Assembly (NCBI RefSeq): GCF_022952855.1
Contig: NZ_JALJDX010000222.1
Coordinates: forward strand, 264,608 to 328,607
DNA: 64,000 nucleotides
Source: Pseudomonas sp. RGM2987
GTDB taxonomy: Bacteria; Pseudomonadota; Gammaproteobacteria; Pseudomonadales; Pseudomonadaceae
Reading direction: 5' to 3'
The position numbers and the translations under genes are program-made. The notes beneath the pieces were generated by a model. It was not told the origin of the DNA. It ran no database searches and saw only the letters and a program-made list of their open reading frames with translations. Positions 46,871-58,800 of the stretch are shown here, in pieces; within the stretch, counting starts at the first letter, position 1, and every line of letters starts with the position of its first letter.

Positions 46871-49800
46871 TCACAAACTCAACCGCCCCCGCTCCTCCTC
46901 GGTCAACCGCTGCCGGGTCTGCTCATCCAAGGGCCCGGCGCCGAGCACCTGCACTGGGCTGGCAGGGTCATAGGACCTCGGCGCTTCGCGGCTGCCGCCA
47001 TCTCGGGACGGCGCCAGTTGTTCAGTACCGAAGCTCACCACTTGCACGGTGAACACCGACGCCTGGTTCTGCCGCGCGGCGTTCTGCTGCTGGCGGGCCA
47101 CGTCTTCCGCCGCTTGGGTGGCCGAGGTCGCCGCCGAGCTGGCGGAGGTGATGGCCCCGGTGTTGACCGAGGCCGCCAGCGGCACGCCGGTGGATTTGCC
47201 CTGGGTCTGGATGTTGGCGGCATTCACCACGGTCAGCGCCGCAATGTTCACGTTACCCGAGACCCGGATCCCCGCCTCGCCCGCATCGATGGTGCCCAAC
47301 GGCGCGATCAGGTCGATGTCGCCGGGCGCCACCTCGGCAATCGGATTGAGGGTCGCGATACCGGCACCGGTGCTCGGCACCGAGGGCGACAGGGTCACGT
47401 TGCCCCAGGTGTCGTACAGCCGTTTTGGCGGCGTGTAGACCACGGTGGTCTTGGAACCGCGCCCGGCGTTGATGTCGCCCTGGGCCGACCAGCCGAGGAT
47501 CGAACCACCGAAGGTGGTCATGATCCGGCTCTGGCCTAGCAAAATGCTGCCTTGGGCGTACAACTGAATGTCGCCCTGGCCCTGGGTGATGACCCCGGCG
47601 GAAGCCGGTGGCGCGTTGCCTTCGACCCCGAACACCTGCTGGCCGCCCGGGGTCAGCACCTGGATATCGCCACCGAAATCGGTGTGGATCCCCGAACCGC
47701 CGTAGAGCGTGACGTCGCCGTCATAGCGAATGCTGTTGCCCGCCACATCCTTGCTGGGGAACAACGCCGCAATCGCCTCACGCCCGCGACGGTAGCTGCC
47801 GCTGCGCTCGCCACCGACGGTGTTGTACTCGCGGCCCCCGGCCTTGAGCTCGGCGAAGTAGATCTGCCGGGCGAAGACGTTCTGCTGTTGCGCCGGCAGG
47901 TTGGCGAAAAACGCCAGGGCCTGGTCTTCGCCGGCACTGTAGCCGAAGCGCTGGCTCAGCCACTGGTTCAACTCGCCGCGATAATCCTTCAGCGCCGCGC
48001 CCGGTTGTAGGTAACGCGCCAGCAAACCACGGTAATTCGGTCCCTGGGGCCCCGCCCCGGCGATCAGCGCGATCGAGGCGCCGCCGTCACGTACCTGGGC
48101 TGCCGGGTCGACATTACCAATACTGTTGAACCCGCTTTCCTGGTACTGCTGGCCAACCCCTGGGCCCGAGCCGTACAAGTTGCGCCCGGCACTGACCTCC
48201 AGCAGGCCGGGACCGGCAATATTGAAGGTGCTCAGGCGGATGTCGCGCCCAGCCCAAACCTGGGAAATTTCATCGGCCCGGCTGTGCACGATCAGGTTGC
48301 CGGTGGATTGCCCGCCGGCCGCGCCGCTCACTTCGGCAGGCACATCGGTAACGGTATTCAACGGCAGCCCGGAATTGACGATGTCGCGCCCGGCCAGCAC
48401 CCGCAGCGGGCCACTGCCCTCATAGCGCACCTCATCACCCGACGCTGGATAACGAATCACTTCGCCGGTACGCAGGCCGACGATATCGCCCTTGACCGCA
48501 TAGAAACGCACCGGCTCGCGCGGGGCATACGGCTGGGCGCTGAAGGTATTGATACCGAAACTGAACAACGGGAATTCGCTCGGCGAGACATAGACCCCGG
48601 TACCGTAGTTTGCATAGATCGGGTTTGCATTGATCCCACTGTAACCGGCGAAGCCCGGACGCAGCGGACTGGACAGCAAGGCTGGATCAGCCCCCGACTG
48701 CGTCACCGCATAACCACCGGCATAGATCGAGTCGGCCGCAATCAGCTGCAACTCGGCATTGGCCGAGGGCGCGGTCATCAATGAGAACCCGGATGCCGCA
48801 CCACTGACGCCACTGGCCGACGGCCCGTAGTAAAGGCTGCCATTGGCAGCGACGGCCCGCAGGATCGAGGGGTAGACAAAACGTCCGCCGGATGTCGAGG
48901 CATTGATACCGGCACGGTTTTCATTGGCAACGATTGGCGTCAGGTTGCCGCCCACGCTGAACAGGTCGATGGCGGTACTGCCGGTCCACAGAGAGAACTG
49001 GCTCAGGCCGCCACCGCTGCGGTAGGCACCGTCGCGGTCGGTGTAACCGGTGGAGTTCTGCATCACCACCCGCCCCGGATCGCCCACGCCCTGCAACACC
49101 AGGTCGCCACGGCTGTCCAGGCTGACGCCGGCATCCCCCGGCATCAGTGTCACGCCGCCGCGAGCGTTGGCCAGGGTGGAAACGTAAGCGTCATACGCCC
49201 GAGACTCTTGTGGATCATGAAAAGAATGATCGCTGCCGTAGGTCAGGCCCAATGCCCCGATTGCCCCGGCCTGCAACTGCAACGATCCCCGCAGGTTGGT
49301 CAGCACGCCGTTCAAATCAGCTTTGGAATCGAGCGACGCACGCGCCGCCTGAGAGGGGTTGAGCTCGCCCCCAATGCGCAGCCGCAGGTCACCCCCACCG
49401 GTCAACACCAGGCTGCCATCGGCCGCGACCCGACCACTGCTGCCCACGGCCAGCACCAACCCCTGGCTGCGCTCCACATCGGTGCCCAGTACACCATGCT
49501 GTTCGGTGATCAGGCCGGCGTCGCCGCCAACGTCAACGCTCAGGTTGCCGCCTCCAAGCGTGCCAATCCCGGTAAAGCCCGTCAGGTACGGATCACCCGC
49601 GTCGGTGGAGGGCTGCTGGGCGAAGGTGCCGAAATTGATCCACCAGGCGGTGGGAATCTGCGCCGCCGGATCGGCGGTGGCCCCGGTGCCCTGCCGCCAT
49701 AACCAGTTGCCCGTTGCCGCCGACGTGTTCCGTCCCCCGCTGTCGACATTGCGCTTGGAAAACGAATCACCGTGCAGGTCACCGCCCACCGTCAGCTTGA

Positions 49801-52800
49801 GATTCCCCCCCTGCTCCGGGTACCAGGCCTGGTAAGCGCTGCCGGTGGTGAGCGATTCATAGGCGGTACCTGCGGCACCCAGCACGCTGCCATCGGGCTG
49901 ACGGCCACGGGGCTGTTGATAGGGGTCGCTCGCGCCCGGAGCCAACGAGGCGGACTGAGTGCCTGCGGTGTAGACCCCGAACAGTGACCGCATGTTGAAA
50001 TCGTTGGCGCTGAGCAGGTCCAGATCGCCGGTACCGGTGCGCAGGACGCTGAATAGTTGGCTGCCGGGGGTGACTTTGGTGCGGATCGGCTCCGGGGGTT
50101 TGTCGGGAACCACAGCCACCACGCACCAATCAGGAAACCAAGTGCAGAAATCCAGCAACTCAGTCGGCACGGGCTCTCCAGGTACAGCACCATAGTTGTT
50201 GGTCGGCGACCAGACCAATACCGTTTTGGGTGGTGCCGGCATACAGGCATCAGGAATCCAGGTACAGAAGTCCAACATCTCGGGTGGTACGGGCTCTCCT
50301 GGCACGCCAAAATTGCTGCCCGGCGCCCAAACCATCCCGGTGCCGCCCCCCCCTCCGCCACCGCCGCCGGTCTGCTCGCGCTTCGCCAGGTAATGCCCAT
50401 CGGCCAATTGCAAACTGCCCGCCTCGGCATGAGGACGGGTGGTCCGGGTATCGGCCGCCTCGGTATCGGCCCCCGCCACCCAACGCATCGACCAGGATTG
50501 CGAGCCGTCGGGCAGCAGGCTGGCCACGGCCCAGTTGCGTCCCTGGGTACCGTTATCCACCGGCCGTAGCACGATCAGATCGACCCCCTCGGCCAACTTG
50601 ACGTCGGTGCCGGAAGGAATCAGCGCACCGGTGCCCAAGGGCAAGGCCCCGCGCAGCGTCAGCCCGCTCTGGGGCACCGCGACGCCCTTGGGCCAGGTCC
50701 CATCCTTGACCGTGATGTCCATCGCCAATCGGGTACCGGCACCCAGCCGGGTGTCGATGGGCAAGCTGACGGCTTGGTTCAACAACGTCCCGGCGGCATA
50801 CAGGAGATTGCCGCTGGCGTCGTGGATGGCGGCTTGCAACAGCGTGCCGGCGGGCAGGTTCAGCTCAACACCCAGGCTCATCGCGGTCGGCAGTTCGAGC
50901 CCCGCCGGCAGGCTGCCGCCCTTGAAGGGCAAGTCATAGTTGAGCAGGCTACCGCCCGGATACAGGGTACCGTCGGCCAACTCGACGCCGGCACCCGGTA
51001 CCACCAGGTCGGCACCGAACGGCTGTTTCCCGGGCAACAGCAACCAGCCATTGCCATCGGTGCGCACGCTCGGGTCGCCTGCCTCCGGCGGCGCAAAACC
51101 ATCGCTGATGCTGCCATAGATATTCAGGTTGCCGCCGGCGCGCACCACCAGATTGCCCGACTCACCGGAGCCATAGACATCGGTCTTTTGCGTATGACGG
51201 TTGAGGCTGGCGTAGCGATAACCGGAAAGGTCCAGGTCGCCCTGCACCACCAGGTCACCGTCCGGCGTCTTGCTGAGGATTTCTACGCCGGGACGCAGGT
51301 GCAGCGCGTCGGCGTAAGTCGCGTTGTTCAGCCCGGCCAGCTTGCCGTTGAGCAAGTTGCCGTTGAGCAGTGCGGCATTGATGAAGGCCTCGCTGTCGTC
51401 GTGTTTTTCCTTCAGGTACGCCTGATCGATCACTTGATAGGGCCGCCCATCCGCCGCCGGCGCGGTGCCGTCACGGGCGTCGGTGTAGCGGGCGACCGCG
51501 TTGACGCTGATGGAACGTGCACCGAGCACCGACAGATTGCCGGAGGCATCGATGGCGATATCACCGTAGCGCGGGTCATCGACCCGCAGCCGCGGGGCAT
51601 TGAGTTCCAGGGCGCCACGGGCCCGACCGTCATTTTGCCCCGGCGCATTGCCCTTCGACGCGCCGGTGCCGTGAAGCAGGTCGAAGCGCGCGCCACTGAC
51701 CAGGGTCAATTGCCCGTCTCCCGAATTGAGCTCGATCAGGGCCCGGTTGGGGCTGTCGATGATCTTGCCGTAGCTGTCGACCCGCAAAAGGCTGCCGTGG
51801 GTATCGAGCAGCGCGCTGCCGGCCACGGTCAGCCCGTGTTTCGCCGCCAACCGGATACTGCCGACCTCCTGCCCGCTGGCATCGACCGTGCCGAGCACGG
51901 TCAGGCGACCGTTGTCCACCGAGACATTGATGTCGTTGGCCTTGAGTTCGTTGCCGATCACCAGGTCGCCTTGCTTGAGCTGGAAGCTGCGCGAGCCGAA
52001 CACCTGATCGCGGTTCAGCCGCCCGTTCAACGCGGCGAAATCCCCCAGCTGTTGCCCGCGCAGGTCCACCGCGCCACCGGCATACGGCACCAGGGTGCCG
52101 CCGGCGTTATAGGTGCCGGAGGCGGAACCGAGGATCCGTCCTTGCAGGTCGATCAGCCCGGCGCCGGGGTCGAGAGCAATCGCGCTCAGCAGGCCGGCGC
52201 GGTTGTTGCGGGCGCTGAGGTCGACGGTCGAACCGGCGGCCTGGCGGATATTGCCGGTACGGCTGTCGAGGAACAGATCACCGCCCCAGCTGTACTTGCG
52301 GACATCGTTGAGCACCACTTCGCGTCCGGCCAGGTCGATCAGCGCCTTGTCCCCCAGTACCACGTCGCCGCTGGCGCCGAGGGTGAGCTTGCCGCTGGGC
52401 AGGCGGACCGTGCCGTCGAGCAGCAGGCTGCCGGCCTGCAACTGCAACTCAGCCCCCAGCGCGGCATTGTCGGCCGCTGCGGCCGACACCCCGGTGATGC
52501 CCGCCACCGTCAGCGCGCCACCGACGGTGATCCGGTTGACCGAGCCGGCCTCGCCGGTCCATAGCGGTGTATTCACCCGCAGGTCGCCACCGCTGTAGCT
52601 ATAGCCCTTACCGCTGACATAGTCGCCGCGCGACTGGTACACCTGCAGCGCGCCTTTGTGGTTGGCGGTGATGCGCTGGCTGGCGGTCAGGTTGACCTGG
52701 CCGAAACCCAGCGTCAGGCGCTGCGGGTTGTCGAGATTGTTGGCCTGGGCATTGGGCCCGTAACCGAACTCCAGCACTTGGGCCTGGAGATCCAGCATCC

Positions 52801-55800
52801 CGCTGCCGTTGCCCGGCCCGGCCAGCAGCGGCGCACCGGCCGGCGTCAGCGCCCCGTTCCACACCAGGGTGCCGGTGCGAATGCTCGCGCGGTCATAGGC
52901 GTTGCCATAGCCATAGATCGCCGGCGTGCCGAGGACCAGGCGTTGCAGGCTGGACTTGCCGGTCAATGGGTCCAGGGTACTGAGGTCGACGCTTTCGTAG
53001 AAATTCACCGAGTCCCGGGCATTGAGCACCAGGTTTTCCAGGGCCGGCGCGCCCTTGAGGCTGTCGCCGCGCAGTAGGCGGTCGAGTACCTGCTGGTTAA
53101 GGGTCAACCCCTGGGGCAGGGCCTGGCGTTGTTGGGCCGCCGCCAGTGCCTGGGCCGAACCGATGTTGATCGCGCCCACCGCCAGCGTCAGGTTGCGCGT
53201 GCCGAAGCGCACCGACTCGTCGAGGTTGAAGGCATTGTCGGTGGCCGCGGTGATGGTGCCTTGGGAATAGAGTTCGGTGGTGCCGCTGCAATGGCCGCTG
53301 TCGCACTGACCGATCAGGATCGATCCCGCACCGTCGGTCAGTGTGCTCGCGGTGGGCGGCAGCACATCGAGCCAGCCGTTGGACACCGCTAACAAACCGT
53401 TCTGGCCCGGGTTGTAGATGAAGCCGCTGCGCGAATCGAACGGCGCGCTGCCTTGGCCCAGGGTATTGATGCTCGCCCCCTGCTCGACCACGATGGCGCC
53501 GTCCTTGCCACTGGTGACGAGGAATACCTCGCCGGCCTTGAGGCTGCTGCCCTGGCGCAGGGTGATGTCGGACAGGGTCGAGTTGAAGGTCACCAGATTG
53601 CCGCCCTGGCCGTAGATGACCCCGGGCAGCGTGCCGATCGTCAGGCGCGAAGCTTGCAGAGCATTGAGCGCCTGATCATAGAGCGAGGCACCGGCGAACC
53701 CCGCCGTGGCCTGTTGGCCGACCGGCAGCACTTCGAGGCGGGTGGCGTCGGCGAAAATGCCGACGCTGCCGCCCAGGCCGCCCTCGGTCGGTTTGAAATT
53801 GGCCTTCCCATTGAACTGAAAGGTCTCGCCAGGGTCGCCCACACCCCTGAACTTGAGCTTGAGGGTCTTGCCATCGGCCTCGATCATCGCCCGCGGCACG
53901 CCCTTGAGCGCGGCATTGGCCTTGGCGAACGCCGCGTAGCTGGTTTCGTTGTATTGCGAATACCGTCGCAGCACGTCCGCCGAAGTCAGAATCACTTGGC
54001 TGGACAACGCATCGCGAATGTCGCTGTGGGCAATCGACAAGCCGCCCGAGGTGGCCCAGGAGCCGTTCCGCATGGCCAGGCTGCTGGCCATTTTTCCATT
54101 GCTGGCCAGGCCATTGAGCTCAACCCGGAACGCCCCCGGCAACAAGGCATAGGTCGACGGCAGCAAGGTGTAGGTGCCCGCCGGCAGGCCCGGAACGCCA
54201 GCGTCCAGGGTAATGCGCTGGCCAATCAGCGGATCGCGCGCCCCGGCCTCCCCCGACGGCGGCGCGTAGCCGCGCTGATCGCCGGGAACGATGGCGTACA
54301 CCGGGTTGGTGTCCAGCCCTGGCAATACCAGGCTGCCGTCCGCACCGATCTGCACCAACGGGTTATAACGCGCGTCGGTAGAGCCACCACGCCCGGAAAT
54401 GAAACTGGCGCCGGCCAGGTCGCCGCCCCCGGACAGATCGAGCACGGCGCCGGGTTGCACATCAACGGTCTGCCCGGTCATCGAGACGCCCACCGACAAC
54501 ACGTTGGCCGAGGTGCTGCCACCCGCCCCGATCAATTCGACGTCCTTGCCGTTGTAGCGATAGGACAAGCCATCCACCGTACCGCCATAAGGCATGTTCA
54601 AACCAGCCGCACTGACCGACGTGACACTGCCCGGCAACAGCTTCAGGGTGTGGATATTGCCCACTTCTTCGCCAAGGCTGAGCAGCCCCAACGGCGCACG
54701 CAGCACGCCGCCCTGCAACAAGGTGCCGGCGTCCAGGCTCAGCGAACCAAACGCCGAATACGGTACGGTCGGCAGCGTGTCGGTGGTACGCGCGATCCGC
54801 AGGGTGGAGTCCGCGGTGGTCTTGACCAGCGCCGTGGCGCCCGTGGTCGGGTAGATCTGCGCCGCGGCCAGGGTCAGGTCGGCGTTGCTCAGCAGTTGTG
54901 TGGCGGTACGCTCGATATTCAGCGGCGAGCCACCAAGAAAGCGCAGGTCACCCCGACTGTTCAACTGCGCCTGGGCAAAACCACGACGGTCAACCTCCAG
55001 CGCCGGGCCCTGCTGGCGCGCCAACACGCCATGGGCGCCGAGGGTCAGGACGTCGCGCAGGTCCAACAGGTCGGCATTGACCTCCAACCGGGCGGCACTG
55101 TCCTGCAGCGACAGGCCGCCCTGGATGGTCGGGCGTACATGCACGTCGGCAGTGCGAGCCGAGGCCCCCGCCAGACGGACATAGGGGGCGTTCAAGACTA
55201 TCCGGCTGTCACTCGGCGCGCCCTCGGCCAACGCCAGCGAGCCGGTATAGAGTTGCAGGCTCTGCGCCAAATCCAGTTGCAGGTCGCCTTCGAACGACAA
55301 GATGCCGTTGCTGAGCAAGGTCAGGTTGGCGAAACCGCCGTCGCGGACTTTATCGACGTCCAGACGGCCCTGGCCGTAGCTCATCGGGCTATCAGTAGCA
55401 GCGCTGTCGGCGCCCCGGGACAGGATCAGCTCACGCGGCACCCGCACCTGATCGTCCACCGTCGAGCGATCGTACAGTGGGGTTTCCAGGGCCACCGACA
55501 AACTGCCACCGGCAGCGCCCACACCGCCAGCAGCCGCCTGGAACTCGCCGTCCAGGCGCAAGCCATTGTTCGAACTCAAGGCGATGCTGCCGCCAGCGCT
55601 GCCCAGCGTAGTGGCGCCTTGGCCGCGAATATCCAGTTCAGCCTGGGCGCCGTTGGCCAACAGGCGCGCGCCCTGCTTCACCACCACGAACAGGTCCGGC
55701 GCACTGGCCATGCCCTTGGCCGTATCGACACTGCCGCCGATGACGACGCTGCCGCCGTCGTCGACCCGGCCGTAACGCCGTCCCTGGGCGTCCACTGCCG

Positions 55801-58800
55801 TTACCGCACGGGCCGAAACGTCCAGCAAAGCGTGTTCGCCCAGCAGGATCGAGCGCTGATGAGGACGCTCGACAACCGGAACATCTGTCAAGCCCGCCGG
55901 CTTGATCTGGGTCAGCAGGATGTTCCCGCCCCAGGCATCGAGCTGACCATCGACGCTCAACTGGCCAACGCTGGCCAGGCTCAGGCTGCTGCCCGGATCG
56001 ACACTGATCCGCGCCCCCGTACCGATCGACAGCGCCGTCGTTTCCCGCTCGCTGGCGCTGGACAGGATGCTGCCGGCTTGCAGGGTCAGGCTCGCGCCCT
56101 TGCGCTGGCTCAACACGCCCTTGAGCGCATCCTGCTGATACAACTCGGGGGTCCAGAGCGACAACAGCGTCTGCGGCGCGCTGCCGGTCGCGGCGTCCTG
56201 AATGTTATCGCCGAAGTGGTACACCGGCATGCTGATGTCCAGCTGAGTGCCATCGCTGACGGTCAGCCCCTGGTTACCGGTAATGTCGTAGGCCGAGAAG
56301 CCCTTGTCGAAGAAGCCACTGCCCAGCACCAGGCCAGCGCCGGCATCCGCCAGCGGTTGGTCGCTGATGGTCACCTTGCCGGCCTGCACGCTCAGGCGCC
56401 CACCGCCATTGACCCCATGGCCACGTATCGCGCCGTCGAGGCTGAGTACTCCGTCATTGGCGGAGGTATTGGCATTGGCCGCCAGGGTCAGGTTGCCGCC
56501 CTTGCCCCCGCGTTGCTTGCCATCGGCCAGCAGCGCAGCGCCCGACGAAACATCGATCAGGCTGCCGCTCGCCAGCGTGACATCGCCACTGCTGCGCAGG
56601 GACACACTGCCGCCATTGAGGAAAGGCAACGCACCGTTGTCACTCGGATTGAGCAACTGATTGCTCCAGAGACCCCGGGTGTCGAGGGTCACGCCTTTGG
56701 CTACACGCACACCGGCTTGGGTGCCGCCGGGCCCATCGATCCGGGCGTCCTCAACCCGGGCGTTCTCGCTGATTTGCTGCAACACGTTGCCCAGGGTAAT
56801 GTCGCCGCCCCGGGCGGTGAGGTTGGCATCGACCTCGACCTGCGGGCCGTACAGGGTAATGCTGCCGGCGGGTGCTACTTGCAGGTCGCCTTCGACTTTG
56901 ATGCTGCCGGTGGCGGCGATTTTCACCGCACCAAGGCCGAAGCCGTTGAGCTGTTCACTGTCCAGGTACAGGCGGCCTTCGCGACCTTCGGCTACCGGGC
57001 CATCGAGCCCCATCCCGACTGAAAGGGATTGGTCGCCAGCGCCCACGACGATGTCCTGCAGCGTGCCGTCATTGGCGCGCAACGCATATTGCAAGGTTCC
57101 GCTGCTTTTCACGTAGTAAGGCACGTAGTTGCCGACTACCAACTGCGCGCCACGGGCCACCGCCTTGGCCGACTGGTTATAACCGTCCAGCCCGACCTGT
57201 GCGGCCTGCACCTGGCGGTCGCTCTGGAAGGTGTCGCCGACCACCTGGCCTTCCAGCACCGCGTTGCGCGTGCCGACCACCAGAGTGCCGGCGTCGCGAC
57301 CGACGCTGTAGCCCTGCTCGAAACGCTCCCGTGGCGCAATCAGCGGACTGTAGTAGAACTCGCTCTGGCCCCAACGCGTACTGTGGTCTTCGTAGCCCTG
57401 GTACACGCCCTCATAGAGGATGTCGCCGGGAGCCCTGGAAACTTCATAAAGCCGCCCGTTCGAGCCCTTGAGCCAACTCTGCTTGACCCTGCCGGACTGC
57501 ACATCGAGGGTGCCGCCGGACAGATTTATCTGCGAGCCCTTCTGCGTCACCACGTCGTTGCCAGTGAAGGACACTGTGCCGCCCTGGGCCATCCACTCAC
57601 CGACGCTGTGCACGCGGGTGCCCAGGTAGCCGCTGACCTCGAGCAGGCCACCGGCGGTGTACCAGCGATCGGTGGCGTAACCGTTGGTGCCGGCGGGCAC
57701 GAACACCAGCTCGCGGGTATCGACCCACACGTCCTTGCTGTTCAGGCCGCCCTTGTCGCGGTTGCCGGGTGCATCGCGCTGTTCGTTGCCCTGGACATTG
57801 ATCTTGATGCTGTTGGATTCCATCGCCACCTTGACGCCCAACGCACCGGACACATCGATGATCGCGCCGTCGCTCACCCGACTGCGTTGGCTCCCACGGA
57901 CGCCGACCTGGCCGCCGCTGGCCAGGGTTATCGAGCCGTTCTGGAAGTCAACGGTGCCGGCGCTGTCGATGGCGATCAACGACTGGTCGCGGCGATAGCC
58001 GTCGGCCGCGACGATAGACGCAGTGTTGGCACTGACCGGTTGCATCAGGCCGTTACGCTGGCTGTCCAGGGCACTGCTGCTATCAAGCAGGATCGCGCTG
58101 GTAGCGCCCTCACCCAGGGTCACGCTGCGGCTGGCGCTCAGGTGCAGGGTGCCCCGTGAATCCACCGAGGTGCTGGCCAGCGCGACACCGTTCTGCCGTA
58201 CATCCTGGCCGGTCAGGCTCACGTCACCCAGCGCTGCCTGCAGCAAGCCACTGTTGCTGACCTGGCCCGCGCCGCTGGCGAGCACCTGATTGCCGCGCAC
58301 CGACGAGTCGGCGTTGCCGTCGGTGCCTTGGCCTTTCTTGATCACGAAATTACTGCCGGCCGCCAGCGCCGCCTGGCCTTTCTGGGTGCTGATGGTCCCG
58401 GCGTTGGCCACTTCGTTGCCCAGCAACAGCACATAGCCGCCACCGGCGGTGGAGCTGGCAGGCGCATGGGTTTCAATCCGCGCCCCCTGCTCGACTCGCA
58501 CCTGGCCGGCGGCGTTGGTGAACGTCGGCGCCGTGCCGGGGCTGTACAGGCCGTTGCTCTTGAACTGGCTGTCGTCGAATGCAGTGGCGGCCGCCACCAG
58601 GTTGCGCACGTTGATCTGGCTGCTGCCACTGAAGACGATGCCGTTCTGGTTGAGAATCAGCACCGTGCCGTTGGCTTTGATCGCGCCCCGGATCTGGCTC
58701 GGCGCCGTCGCGTTATCGACTCGGTTGAGCACCGCCCAATCGGCGTTCTGCTGGAAGTTGACGGTGGTATCGCGCCCGACGTTGAAGGTGTCCCAGTTGA

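Noticed and set aside
53453..57022. Open frame of 1,189 codons on the plus strand opposite the adhesin gene
   Set aside because: It is antisense to a clear TPS adhesin with strong domain signals. The translation is Arg/Gln/His-rich with no recognisable family, typical of GC-rich shadow frames.
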